Below, piece after piece: positions 1 through 10,825 of a DNA stretch of 64,000 nt. The stretch is from NCBI GenBank assembly GCA_947646735.1, contig CANTFK010000218.1, positions 106,606 through 170,605 on the forward strand, read 5' to 3'. The notes beneath the pieces were generated by a model that was given only the letters and a program-made list of their open reading frames with translations, was not told the origin of the DNA and made no database searches. Numbering within the stretch: the first letter of the stretch is position 1; every line of letters begins with the position of its first letter. Made by a program: the position numbers and the translations under genes. This DNA is from Peronospora farinosa (Eukaryota > Oomycota > Peronosporomycetes > Peronosporales > Peronosporaceae).

Positions 1-282
1 GATTGGCTATATACATATAGATCGGATACGCGACTCTTTAGAAGCGTATCCTGTCGCATGAACTTAAATCTAGATTTAAGATCGCAACTGACGTCCTTCT
101 GAGACGTCGCGATGCCTAGCTTCAATTAGCGTCATCCCTTCCCATGTGAATCCATAAAATGGATATCACATTCACGAGGGTGGATCACGTTTGTGTATCG
201 CACCCAAGTGACAGGTCAAAAGTAATCATGGATACTTTTAGACCTTACATTAAGTATATTACTTAATGGTTATGCTGTTACA
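1..282 (-). repeat. Partial Gypsy-2-type LTR cut by window edge
   Basis: This stretch is closely similar to 41446-41717, the LTR of Gypsy-2, and lies in the same orientation. It ends with a short TGTTACA-type terminus at 276-282, where unique sequence matching the SFT2 5' end begins. It is rich in inverted repeats: 24-31 with 44-51, the perfect 18-nt palindrome 63-80, 90-95 with 103-108, 218-224 with 233-239, and 248-256 with 260-268. No coding sequence is visible. It is either a solo LTR or the end of an element lying off the window. Confidence 0.7.
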
Positions 283-1310
283 CCTGCAATCTGCTTGACG
301 TCGGTTTCTTGCCTTCCCATTGTTTCCAGGCGCTCATTATTTAGAAATTTTAGAAATGAACAGAATGATGGTCACTGACGTCGTGCATATGGATGCTACC
401 ATGTACCACTCTATAGTCCTCACCGTCGTTTCAAATGGCTACATCTACATGGTAGACTGAAAAAAAGAATGCCAAGTCAGACAAGAAAAAATCGCTCTTT
501 ATTTAGCGGCCACAGGGCATCGAACGATACTCGACGGAATGTAAGCAGGTTTCCAATTCCCACATACAGAGATTGTAGATCTGATACCACGAATCGATCA
601 TTCACCAGTTTTGACAAGGCATTGTCGAAACGTAAGTACAATCGAGTCAGCTCAATGTATTGGAGACCGTGTCTCTCATTAACTTGAAGTTGAGTTGCGC
701 ATAGCTGTTGAGATAGCGTCGGAGAGCCGACACGAATTGGAGGCATTATACGACTCAGCTAATGTCGTCTCTTCGTCACAACTGAAGGCATAATCCGTAG
801 TACGTTGATTCGTTGTTGTTGGATGGAACATCTTTGTTGGAACGCGATTACCGTCCTCGGACATAGAGTCTCGATATACACTGGTTGAATAGCTGTCTGG
901 GACGCCGCAATTGCCGGATACTGCAAATGTACCGGCAGTGCTTGACAGACTCTTGTTTCGCTGCTGTTCATGGTGCTGAGCCTTGACAATCTCGGCATCA
1001 GAGTGGCCAAAATCGGTCAAGTAACTGGTTGCATGGACGTCGTCCAAGGACATTGACAACGTTTGCTCTTCCACGTGGTTAATAGTGAGACGACGTTTGT
1101 ACTTTGCGCCTCCCATTGTTTCCTAAAGAAGCTGCCCGTCCTGATAGACATGACATACCGCTGGGTTGGCTCATTGTCGGATGTATGTCGCCGTTATCCT
1201 TCTATGACTACAAACACGGCATCAATAGAGATGACAAGGAACAAGTCTGGTGCATTGGTCGGATATCCGTACGTATTGCTGATGCTTGGGATACTCTGCA
1301 AGACGCGTAG
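283..1310 (-). pseudogene. Chimeric P4-ATPase fragment (copy A)
   Basis: Positions 283-1130 duplicate 6360-7210, that is the first bases of the SFT2 gene, the intergenic space and the last ~150 residues of the P4-ATPase. At about 1130 the sequence jumps to material matching about 10180-10340 of the intact gene, encoding the conserved VLQSIPSISNTYGYPTNAP stretch near the N-terminus. The intervening ~3 kb, including every catalytic motif, is missing. The remaining C-terminal part is still open from 1116 to 679. It cannot encode a flippase and is best read as a deleted duplicate. Confidence 0.85.
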
Positions 1311-1339
1311 TGGACATTGTTGGGGAGCAAGAGACCATT

Positions 1340-2290
1340 TTGAGTGGAATATAAAATAACAGTGATTGATTACAACTTCGTGGCTGGCTTTGAAGATGTC
1401 GTCACTGTAACTATCGACGTAAACTTTGAATTTCCTATCGTTTTCGTACTGTACTCTAACTTCCATGTCAGTAAACAGATGTGATGGCTACTTTCGGGAA
1501 GGCGAACACACACCTCATGCAATTGACTTTTCACTTATTGTTTCTTATCAGTTGGCTTTGATGATATCAGTCGTCCCGTGCTTCGTAGCTTCAATCATCT
1601 TAACAAAACCTCTTTTGAATGAGGTTTCGTTTTGGGCTGAAGTGTATTTGGTATTGGGTGGAAGGCTTCAAGTACGCGCGGACCTACTACCACACCATCC
1701 CACGTAGATGACATATGCTTACACATGGGAAGAATACCCACGACGGACTGCATCAGCGGCATAACAGTGAACTCAGACCCAGACCAGCGGAGCGTCATCG
1801 CTCTACAGCAAGAAAGCAAGAAAGCAATGAAATTCATTGGAGGTTTGCCGCAAACTACATCGATGAAGATCAGCGGACGGTAGCCGACTGTCAGAGGCTC
1901 CAAAAGAACCATGATGCAAGAGCATCGTGTTCTATGCGAATCCACTCATCTACGGATTCTATGGAGTGTGTTTGACTCTATCACGAACAAACACGCACTA
2001 CAATATACACGTACTACTGTATTGTGGCCTTGAAGAAACAACAATTTGGTCGGTACAAAGGTCCAGAAAGGGCACTGACAAGAACTCTAGAGACACTCCA
2101 GGACTCAGCGCGGGGATTGCTTGGCAGAAAGTAGCTTGCAGTAGACGCCATCAATCTATGGGCTACGAGCACGAGACTAAGACAATAGTTGCCATAAGCT
2201 CCAGTACTGCTAAGGAGTGAAGAAAGACTTAGCTTGCTGGGCAGAAGCTTGTATGCCATTGGATAGCAGAAAGATGGGAGATTGGACGTC
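1340..2290. repeat. Dispersed repeat, degenerate, possibly Copia-derived
   Basis: The segment is related to 59140-60290, sharing blocks such as the one around 1700-1850. Both copies lie upstream of an RXLR effector on the plus strand. Near 2185-2215 the plus strand reads VAISSSTAKE, which resembles the VALSSTEAE signature of Copia RNase H, so a retroelement origin is possible but unproven. No intact coding sequence remains. Confidence 0.5.
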
Positions 2291-2777
2291 TTCAAAGCTT
2301 ACGTGCAAGCAGACGCTCGTCAGGACTATCCAAGATGACCCATGAACAGCTAATCCGTGATAATCTGACGAGGTTGGAGCGCCTATGGCACATCCTGAGC
2401 AGCCTTTGCGCCACAATGCAAATGAGTAACATCCCAGCAAGCCGACGTGGCCATCGCCGGCAGCATTTATGAATTTTGGGAAACCAACATGAGAGAATCT
2501 CGAGCCATTGTGAAGCGAGAGTGCCGGCGAACCGACACAAAAATACAAGGAACCCGTCTGATGATATGCCAACGTGCCATAGCCAGACAATCTCGAGAGT
2601 CGGGGCTTGAACACAGTCCAGCGATGCTAACTAGGATTAGAATCGACCGCAACCTAGATAGACTCGTCTATCTTTCTCAAATCGAATCAGCTCGTAATCT
2701 CGTACCTCTCCTTCAGTCGCCCTTTATCAAAACTGAACTTAGCCGCCAACCCTCAAGCACGTCTACCCAACCAAACC
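2290..2777 (+). promoter_or_regulatory. Effector 5' flank shared with effectors 2 and 3
   Basis: This ~480-bp block is strongly similar to 43068-43620 (inverted) and 60941-61405, each directly upstream of an RXLR effector start codon. In the other two copies it carries a TTTGTCATTTCTAAACTTGG core resembling the oomycete initiator, about 30-40 nt before the ATG. In this copy that core has drifted (near 2730-2750), which fits the frameshifted state of the effector. Open stretches inside the block are probably fortuitous. Confidence 0.6.
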
Positions 2778-4116
2778 ATGCGCCTTCCCTGTGTCCCGAT
2801 ACTGTTCGCTGTTGCTACCCGTCCAGTGGCTGTTGGTGCACACGCAGAGCCGTCGGACATCGTCACCTCAGATGGCCAATTTGAGGTCCAGAGACACTTG
2901 AGGGTCCAAGAACGCGCACATGATAAAGACGACTACGAAAGGACGAGTCCCCTAGTCGAAGAAATCATAAGCTCGGCAGAAAAAATTGAACCTGCGATCA
3001 CAATCTCGCATCCCCTCGAAAGTGCGTCAGATACCTCGAATACCTTAAAACGTCCGGCAGATATATTGGAATCCGAGAACAGGCCAGCCAAGATTCGTAA
3101 AACTATGGTGAATGATTTTTTGGCCAAAGCGAACAAGGAAAAGTCGCTGACCATGCCAACGAAAAAAGGTGAAAAGCGTAAATATCCCATCATTGATCTA
3201 TGAAAAAGCTAACAATGACTGTTTAAATGATGGTGTAGATTCCACGGATGATTTTATACTATTTGGGCTGCAAAATGCAGAAGACAAGCTTTTCGAACAA
3301 CCGCAACTGGTCTACTGGGTTCAGTACATAGACGCTTTGAATGAAGCTAATATGCCCACACCCTTGCTCAACAGATTGCTGGGATTTTACAACGTGAGAA
3401 ATTTGGCAAAAGCTGCGGTCAAGGTTCCAAACGACGAAATCGCGTTGCGCGTGCTAAAGAAAATAGAAAAGGGCTTCCTTTTTCGAAATTATTCTCCGAA
3501 TGATGCTTTTAAGGAGCTTCGTCTTAACGAGGACGGAGACAAACTTTTCGACAACCGTTTGTTTCACTTTTGGACGAAGTACGTTATCTATTACAACTCT
3601 TGGGTAAAACAAGAGGCCGACAAAGTATCGATGTTGTCGGTACTGGAAAAGCATTTTGACCAGCTCACTTTGTTGGACCAGATCAGCATTAAACAAAATT
3701 CTGAAATCACCGAGCATCTTATGGAAGAACTCAAAAACATTAATATGGAGGATTTGGCAAAAGCTGCGGTCAAGGTTTCAAACGACGAAATCGCGTTGCG
3801 CGTGCTAAAGAAAATAGAAAAGGGCTTCCTTTTTCGAAATTATTCTCCGAATGATGCTTTTAAGGAGCTTCGTCTTAACGAGGACGGAGACAAACTTTTT
3901 GACAACCGTTTGTTTCACTTTTGGACCAAGTACGTTATCTATTACAACTCTTGGGTAAAACAAGAGGCCGACAAAGTATCGATGTTGTCGGTACTGGAAA
4001 AGCATTTTGGCCAGCTCACTTTGTTGGACCAGATCAAACGTAAACGAAATCCTGACATTACCAAGCATCTTATGGAAGAAATCAAAGACGCTGGTATAGA
4101 GAACTTGATTAGATAA
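2778..4116 (+). pseudogene. RXLR-LWY effector 1, frameshifted
   Basis: Predicted secreted effector of the RXLR class, whose members are delivered into host plant cells. From ATG 2778 there is a hydrophobic signal peptide (residues 1-21), RHLR at 39-42, and a weak EER equivalent (DYER) at 52-55. The first frame stops at 3203. A +1 frame carrying the LWY-type repeats continues to 4116. The frames overlap at about 3169-3203, just after an A6 run at 3162-3167, so a single-base indel (real or an assembly error) is the likely cause. Basic stretches at the end of the first frame could act as nuclear signals. Three repeat modules follow, the last two nearly identical. Stop and flanks resemble those of effectors 2 and 3. 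Confidence 0.8.
3401..4102 (+). repeat. In-frame 351-bp tandem duplication of an LWY module
   Basis: The segment beginning ATTTGGCAAAAGC at 3401 recurs at 3752, a period of 351 bp or 117 codons. The two copies differ at only a few positions. Each encodes one module containing LFDNRLFHFWTKYVIYYNSW. The duplication keeps the frame and adds one LWY unit to the protein. Confidence 0.92.
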
Positions 4117-5416
4117 TCTTTCTGTTTAGAAAGTGTGCAAGTGCGTACAATGAAAACAACAGCGGATAAAGAATTGGTGGATAGAAGCGCATTAGAAAGC
4201 TGCGGATGCGAATTATCCTCGATATCAGGAGGTGGAGATCATTCTGAACAAGTACTCGGGTTGCTTGTCCCATTGAGGTTGCTGATTCTGCGGTTTGTGC
4301 GCATAGCCTTTGGAGAGAGGAGAATTTTTGTGGTTTCGCTGCTTCAAATATCCTTGACCAGTCATTGTAATAATCTTTTAGTGACTTGAACACGATGCCG
4401 ACATTATAGTGTATGTATTTTGCCCATCGCTATCTATTGTTCTGTAACAGACCTCAAGCTTCTTTTTGTGAAGACATCAGCTCCAGCTACTTCCACAACA
4501 CCTACGGTAGTGGATGATAGACGACCCCACCTATCGTGGTCGGTCTTCAATATCCACATATGGCAAGCAAAGCCAGAATAGGGTCTCTAATCAATTCTAT
4601 GGAAAATACTTCTCGACGCAATAATCTCGATATACATCCCAGGCTATCACTGCTTCCTCAAGCACAGGCAAATGTCGACGTCGTCCACCAGATCAGCGCT
4701 CCGCTGAGAGCAGCTACAAATAGCAAGGTGTTCAGCTTACACATGAACATCCGTGTGATGGACCAAAGTGCTGCCTTGATGACAGGAGTGGATAAGTTCG
4801 GTCACTATGATCATAACACTAAGAGAAACAAGAATCTAGTTAGAAGATCGGGCATGTTGTAGTTGGTAGTGAAGGGTCATGCTGTAATAACGCTCTTAAG
4901 GGTAATAAAGCACGTCTCTTTGCTTCCGGACGAACGCTTGCAGATACGGGAAGGACGTTACTGACGTACTTTTCACGCTAAAAGAGAGCGTAATAAGAAG
5001 ATTGTCGACCTCTCAGGACTGGACTTAATTCATGCGCTACAACATTGGTGAGGTCGAGCAAAACGCATTCCATGACGGCGGCACCGAATCGCAATGCATG
5101 TTTCTCCTGACTATACCGGCGTTCAATCAGTTCAGAGTCGTTCTGGTCAGACTAAATAAGTGGTTCCTAGCAAAAATTGCTGCTCTGCAAATATCATGTG
5201 AATCAAGCCTGTTATTGATGGAGAGATTGCTGCCAAGCGACAGACTTTTCTGCATGCAGTTCCTACGTTGTCGCGTTGATTGTCAACCATTTTCAATAAG
5301 TTTACCGAAAAAGACGACCAATCACTTGTATCATGCCGCGCGCTGATTTCCAGAACAACGCACCAAAAGCTGCATACACCCAAGTGAGATAAGCCAACAT
5401 TAGTTAACAACAACAA
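4117..5416. other. Effector 1 3' flank and unassigned sequence
   Basis: Positions 4260-4550 resemble the sequence after effector 3 (62520-62760), so the duplicated unit extends past the stop codon. Beyond about 4600 only short open frames occur (for example 4536-4862 and 5032-5346 on the plus strand). I recognise no domain in them. The last part before 5417 is probably the 3' UTR of the SFT2 gene. Confidence 0.4.
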
Positions 5417-6414
5417 TCAAAGCCATACATTGCTGGATCCTTCCACATAAACATTGTTCAACTGCTTCAACTTTTCACCTTTCAAGCTCACGTTACCACC
5501 AGGGAATGCAGACAATGCGAACGATCCCAATGTCATCAACTGCATGACAGAGCTTACCACCACAAACACGTAGTCCTTCAGGATCAAACAGCTATACAGC
5601 GTACACCCTACAGTATCAGGAGCCTCATTGTCATTTTCAACCATGTCTTTGACACTCATTCATCCACGCATCCGATCTTACCAAGCGTCGCAAAGTACAT
5701 GCTGGTCAACAGCAATCGATTCGGTTGCAAAAGTCCGGAAATGTACACTGTTGGACCTTTAAGCATGGCAAAAGCACCCATTGAGCACATACTGCCGAGT
5801 GTAAAACTCAAGGCAAATTTCGATGGTCGAACCATAATCTACCAAGACATCCAGCAGTACTAAATAGCATTATACAACTTGCTCTCTCTCTCTCTGCCAC
5901 AAAGCCCCATGTACGTACCAATGGTAAGAAAATAACTGCCATGCCAAAGAACAGCATCCCAAGCATCGCCATGCCGACAAAATACTTGAATCTTGTATGC
6001 CTTGTATCAGTACATTGCATTAGTCCTTTTTCTTCCCTCATTCATTCTCAATGACGTAATCACGCACCAACTCATGGTTGAAGTTCGTATACTTTGACCA
6101 GTAGACTCTCTCTCCCACAGAAACGGCCACTTAACCGCTGTTTCATTGTTTATTGTCTTGTTTATCTGTCCATTTTCCATGACGTCCGCTGCATCATTAG
6201 AAACGGTCGGAGTCTCCACTGCATTTTTTGTAAGGTCGCGTGCCGTGTTCCACGCCTTTTTCAGCGAGAAACTGGCGCTACTTTTGCTATCGATGCTACT
6301 GTTGGACACGGTAGATAAAGAATATGTGCGTAATAAACTATGAAAGGCGTCCTGGGTGTCCTGCAATCCGCTTGACGTCGGTTTCTTGCCTTCCCATTGT
6401 TCCCATGCGCTCAT
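5417..6414 (-). CDS. SFT2: SFT2-family vesicle transport protein
   Basis: SFT2 proteins are small four-helix Golgi membrane proteins involved in fusion of endosome-derived vesicles. The model has four exons: 6068-6414, 5919-6000, 5682-5838 and 5417-5607. The introns are 67, 80 and 74 bp with GT-AG borders, and all phases match. The product is 258 aa. An acidic, Ser-rich cytosolic N-terminus precedes a core beginning MSWHTRFKYFVGM, followed by FFGMAVIFLPL, VRPSKFALSFTLGSM, LKGPTVYISGL and LYSCLILKDYVF, the last strand ending near FPGGN. These match the family's order of conserved segments. The gene lies tail-to-head with the P4-ATPase 5' of it on the same strand. Its first bases are duplicated in copy A (283-300 onward). 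Confidence 0.85.
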
Positions 6415-6757
6415 TATTTAGAAATTTTAGAAATGAACAGAATGATGGTCACTGACGTCGTGCATATGGATGGTACCATGTACCACTCTATAGTCCTCAC
6501 CGTCGTTTCAGATGGCTACATCTACATGGTAGACTGAAAAAAAGAATGCCAAGTTAGACAAGAAAAAAAATCGCTCTTTATTTAGCGGCCACAGGGCATC
6601 GAACGATACTCGACGGAATGTAAGCAGGTTTCCAATTCCCACATACAGAGATTGTAGAGCTGATCCTTGTCAAAACTGGTGAATGATCGATTCGTGGTCA
6701 TTGTCGAAACGTGAGTACAATCGAGTCAGCTCAATGTATTGGAGACCGTGTCTCTCA

Positions 6758-9700
6758 TTAACTTGAAGTTGAGTTGCGCATAGCTGTTGAGATAGCATCG
6801 GAGAGCCGACACGAATTGGAGGCAATATACGACTCGGCTAACGTCGTCTCTTCGTCACAACTGAAGGCATAACCCGTAGTACGTTGATTCGTTGTTGTTG
6901 GATGGAACATCTTTGTTGGAACGCGGTTACCGTCCTCGGACATAGAGTCGCGATATACACTGGTTGAATAGCTGTCTGGGACGCCGCAATTGCCGGATAC
7001 TGCAAATGTACCGGCAGTGCTTGACAGACTCTTGTTTCGCTGCTGTTCATGGTGCTGAGCCTTGACAATCTCGGCATCAGTGTGGCCGAAATCGGTCAAG
7101 TAACTGGTTGCATGGACGTCGTCCAAGGACATTGACAACGTTTGCTCTTCCACGTGGTTAATAGTGAGACGACGTTTGTACTTTGCGCCTCCCATTGTTT
7201 CCTGAAGAAGCTGTGCAAGATCTGGGTGGAACGTACGCTGGTAAAGGTTATACGCAATGTGACGACCGAGCGCCAACGCGCATCCCATGATCAGCACTAG
7301 GAGGTATCCCCAATTTTTGGCAGTGGGAATAAACGCTCCATACTCGTCGTAGCCGACCTTGAATGTCGCAATGTAGGGAGTCTGGGTGCCTATGGTTGCG
7401 AAAACAAACCATGCCATCACACTGCCAAACCATAATGAAAACGACAGGACTGTCCATCGATCCGCGATCATCCAAATCTTAATGTTCACGATCAAAACTG
7501 TCAGCGAAAATGCAATCATGCCGAATTCCACTCGAGACTCACTGCCTGCCGCCTTGTCGGACGCGTTGAATCCATAAGACATTACCACAAAGATAACCAG
7601 CGATTCATAGAAAGCAGCAGCGACCCAGCGAAAGAAGGTGTACATGTTAAAAAAGAATCGATCTGGGCCGCGACGGTACAAGTCCGGGTACTCGATGCTG
7701 AATGGTGCTGGCAGGTCCTTATCCAAAACACCCACCACGACAATAGGCAGACCCGTAAAGGCAATGTTATACAGCTGAACACCGATTTCCCAGTACATTT
7801 TTGATCCAGAAGCGCCCGATAGGTAGCCGTACCAGTACTGCGCCAGGACAAGTGTAATGTTCTTATAGAACATGTACAGAACCAGTTTAGAAATGCGGAT
7901 GTAGTTCCAACGTCCGTGAACAAGCAACAGCCGTTCCAGGAATCGAAACTGGGCAATAGCATAGTCACTTGAGTTCACTGCCTGCATACCTTCCTGTCCA
8001 GAAATGCCCACACCGACATGAGCAGCCTGGATCATAGCAACATCGTTGGCTCCATCACCAATAGCTAGAGTTCGTACTGAAGTGATATTGTCCCTTACAA
8101 GCTTCACCATCTCTGCCTTTTGAGCAGGAGATACACGGTTGCAGATCACGGCACGACATAACTTGGCAAATGACAGCAGGTGTGGCGCGATTTCAGGACG
8201 AAGCGCCATCTCCAATGCCTCGCCGTCAATAATTAGCGAGATTTCCTTCTCGGTTCCACCCGCCATTCCTTTCGCATTGTCCATAAACTCACGAGCTGCT
8301 GTATTCAGTTTTGTACGGAGCGTTTCCTCATCCGGGCATGTGGTGGCATTTACAACGACTTGCTGAATCGAGTTACCGAGCAGTGAGCATGCATACGAGA
8401 TGTTAATTGCAGTCTCTTCCTTGTCTCCCGTAAGCATCCAGACCTTGATGCCAGCTTTCGTCAAATTTGCCAAGCATTGCGGAACACCCTCCTGTAATTT
8501 ATCTTCGATTGCCGTCGCTCCAATCAGCTCCAGTCCTTGTTCAATTTCTTCCATCAGATCATCAATAGCATTTGGCTTCCCATCTTTGCGTCGGTCGATT
8601 TCGGCCACGTTACCCTGTGCATCATCGAATCGCACCTTCCATTGTTGGAACCAGTGCGGATCAAGCTTCTTTATGGCAAGCGCCAACGTACGCAAGCCAT
8701 CGTCGGCGTACTTTTCCATATGGTCTCGTGTAATATTCTTGAGTTTTTGCATTGCAGGGCCATCCTTCAAGCGTTGATAAATCATCATGTCAGCTCCCTT
8801 CGTGTAGAGCAACAGCTCCCCTGATGATTTGCGCACGACAACAGACATGCGCTTTCTCGTGCTGTTAAACTCGAGCACGTCCAGCACCTCATAGGTCACG
8901 CGTTCTCCTAGAACCTCCACCATCGCGGTTCCTACACTACGACTTTTGAACTTGAACCCTGCAAAGGCTGCGCCAGCCACAAGAGCCTGTTCATCAGGAG
9001 ATGACGCTGATAGACGAACTTCTCCAGACTCTAGCTTTTCAGGGATCACTGTGTGGCATACAGCAAGGTGCTCGAAAAACTGGAGGATCTTCTCCTTTTG
9101 CTCTTCACCAGCACTTCCCTTCATTCCGTCGAACAGTGTCTCGTCAACAAAGTTCACAAACGGTAGTTTCTTGACGCTCGGGTCCAGCTTAGGCTCCGAT
9201 GGAATCGGCTTTCCAGCACGAGTCAGTGCAGCGCGTCCAATTTCCGTCATACCGGAGCCATATGAAGTGCCATTAATGGAACACCTGCGAAACTCCATAA
9301 TGTTACATGTTAGCGTTCCCGTCTTGTCGCTAAAAATGTAGGAAATCTGGCCCAGCTCTTCGTTTAGCTCCATAGTTCGCACGATAGCAGGCGTGTCTGT
9401 CTCAGCATGATACATCTCAAGGTCCCACGACATGAATCGTGACTGTAAGAATTTGACACTTGTCATGGATACGTACAACGAGATAGGAATCACCTGGTAG
9501 AGCAGCAAGAAATAGTAAAACATCATCTGAATAAACGCCACAAAGCGCGACCGGTCTCTCTCCGCATCCGAAAGCTGAATGTACCACGTATCGCGTACAA
9601 TTTCTGTCTGCCATGTGATGTAGCAAGAAGCAGCCACGGCACAAGCCACAAACAGTCCTAAGCACAGGACAACGATCATTCGATTAATGCTAAGCATAAG

Positions 9701-10825
9701 ATCGCTCCATTTGGACGGCGCTGCACTAGAACTCTGCATGATCTTTGTGTCTTTGCCCGTGTTAAGCACAAGTCCAAATACCCAGTCCGTATTTCGCAAG
9801 TTGCAGCCTCGTAGCAGCACGTTCTTGACCGAAAGCGGCATGACCTCGACACCACCACCATCACATACCGTGATTTCTACTTTGCCTGCAAATTTGTTAA
9901 TGTGTGGGTTGGGCTGTTCACATTTGACGACACCGCGCAGCACGGCCAATTCTGCCGGGTTTGACAATGAGTTCATCGTAGCAGCCACAGCTTGTCGCAG
10001 TTTGAGGTTTGTTTCTCCATCCAGACTCTTGGTCTCCACGTAACAAATGCCGCTCGAAGGTTCACCTGCAGGCTCTGCGACTGCAAGCACAAGTACATCT
10101 GCAGGAATAACTTCTCGATTCCGGATCTGTAAAAAGTCTCCAACCTTAATATCTGCCCATTTCCTGTCCACAATCTGTCCATCCTGAATGACATGACATA
10201 CTGCTGAGTTGGCTTCATTGTCGGATGTATGTCGCCGTAAGTCTTCCATGACTGCAAACACGGCATCAATAGAGATGACAAAGAACAAGACTGGTGCATT
10301 GGTCGGATATCCGTACGTATTGCTGATGCTGGGGATACTCTGCAAGACGCAGACCATAAGGAAGAAGAAATTGGCCACTTTGGTAAAACTTTCTTTCAAA
10401 AACTTGGGCAAGAACGTCACAAGGGAATACTTTGATGTCACGACAATATTCGAGCACTTGTCAAAGGCAACATTGCCCGGTGCATAGTTAAAAAACACTT
10501 CTCTCAGCTCCGTATTCTCATCTCTATGGACACTGCCAGCAGAAGATCCCGGCGTATGCTGCGACGAATAGTCCACAAGCTCATCTTCGTTTAAAATCTG
10601 CTCCACATCAATCTTCTTGCCCTTGCAGCGTACTTGTCTCGGTGATTGGAGCAAAGCTGGACTCCCGAGCGTATTGTAACCACTAGTACTCGAGCCAAGA
10701 GCGCTGTCGTTCTGGTTGGACGACAAGACAACAGGTTCCACGCTACCATCGAGTGAAGAACCTTCGTCTTCATCTCGTAAGTCATGAAAGATACGAGATG
10801 TGCTGCGTTTGGCCGCCATAACCAC
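6758..10825 (-). CDS. P4-type ATPase (phospholipid flippase)
   Basis: P4-ATPases flip aminophospholipids from the outer to the cytosolic leaflet of plasma, Golgi or endosomal membranes. This intronless 1355-aa ORF is full length for the family. Visible motifs in order: the actuator DGET at about 269-272, PISLYVSM in TM4, the phosphorylation site DKTGTLT with Asp500, SPDEQALV in the nucleotide domain, GDKEETAIN, and the hinge GDGANDVAM with Asp924 and Asp928. Six C-terminal helices and a Ser/Thr-rich tail follow. An N-terminal extension of about 110 residues is polar. The first ATG is two codons before MAAKRS, and either could be used. Three related copies occur in the window, but only this one has all motifs. 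A CDC50-type beta subunit would be expected elsewhere in the genome. Confidence 0.93.
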   Translation of the reverse strand: MVMAAKRSTSRIFHDLRDEDEGSSLDGSVEPVVLSSNQNDSALGSSTSGYNTLGSPALLQSPRQVRCKGKKIDVEQILNEDELVDYSSQHTPGSSAGSVHRDENTELREVFFNYAPGNVAFDKCSNIVVTSKYSLVTFLPKFLKESFTKVANFFFLMVCVLQSIPSISNTYGYPTNAPVLFFVISIDAVFAVMEDLRRHTSDNEANSAVCHVIQDGQIVDRKWADIKVGDFLQIRNREVIPADVLVLAVAEPAGEPSSGICYVETKSLDGETNLKLRQAVAATMNSLSNPAELAVLRGVVKCEQPNPHINKFAGKVEITVCDGGGVEVMPLSVKNVLLRGCNLRNTDWVFGLVLNTGKDTKIMQSSSAAPSKWSDLMLSINRMIVVLCLGLFVACAVAASCYITWQTEIVRDTWYIQLSDAERDRSRFVAFIQMMFYYFLLLYQVIPISLYVSMTSVKFLQSRFMSWDLEMYHAETDTPAIVRTMELNEELGQISYIFSDKTGTLTCNIMEFRRCSINGTSYGSGMTEIGRAALTRAGKPIPSEPKLDPSVKKLPFVNFVDETLFDGMKGSAGEEQKEKILQFFEHLAVCHTVIPEKLESGEVRLSASSPDEQALVAGAAFAGFKFKSRSVGTAMVEVLGERVTYEVLDVLEFNSTRKRMSVVVRKSSGELLLYTKGADMMIYQRLKDGPAMQKLKNITRDHMEKYADDGLRTLALAIKKLDPHWFQQWKVRFDDAQGNVAEIDRRKDGKPNAIDDLMEEIEQGLELIGATAIEDKLQEGVPQCLANLTKAGIKVWMLTGDKEETAINISYACSLLGNSIQQVVVNATTCPDEETLRTKLNTAAREFMDNAKGMAGGTEKEISLIIDGEALEMALRPEIAPHLLSFAKLCRAVICNRVSPAQKAEMVKLVRDNITSVRTLAIGDGANDVAMIQAAHVGVGISGQEGMQAVNSSDYAIAQFRFLERLLLVHGRWNYIRISKLVLYMFYKNITLVLAQYWYGYLSGASGSKMYWEIGVQLYNIAFTGLPIVVVGVLDKDLPAPFSIEYPDLYRRGPDRFFFNMYTFFRWVAAAFYESLVIFVVMSYGFNASDKAAGSESRVEFGMIAFSLTVLIVNIKIWMIADRWTVLSFSLWFGSVMAWFVFATIGTQTPYIATFKVGYDEYGAFIPTAKNWGYLLVLIMGCALALGRHIAYNLYQRTFHPDLAQLLQETMGGAKYKRRLTINHVEEQTLSMSLDDVHATSYLTDFGHTDAEIVKAQHHEQQRNKSLSSTAGTFAVSGNCGVPDSYSTSVYRDSMSEDGNRVPTKMFHPTTTNQRTTGYAFSCDEETTLAESYIASNSCRLSDAISTAMRNSTSS

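Noticed and set aside
8139..9341. Plus-strand open frames opposite the P4-ATPase gene
   Set aside because: They mirror the codon structure of the flippase and have no independent motif. The same shadows appear opposite copy C.
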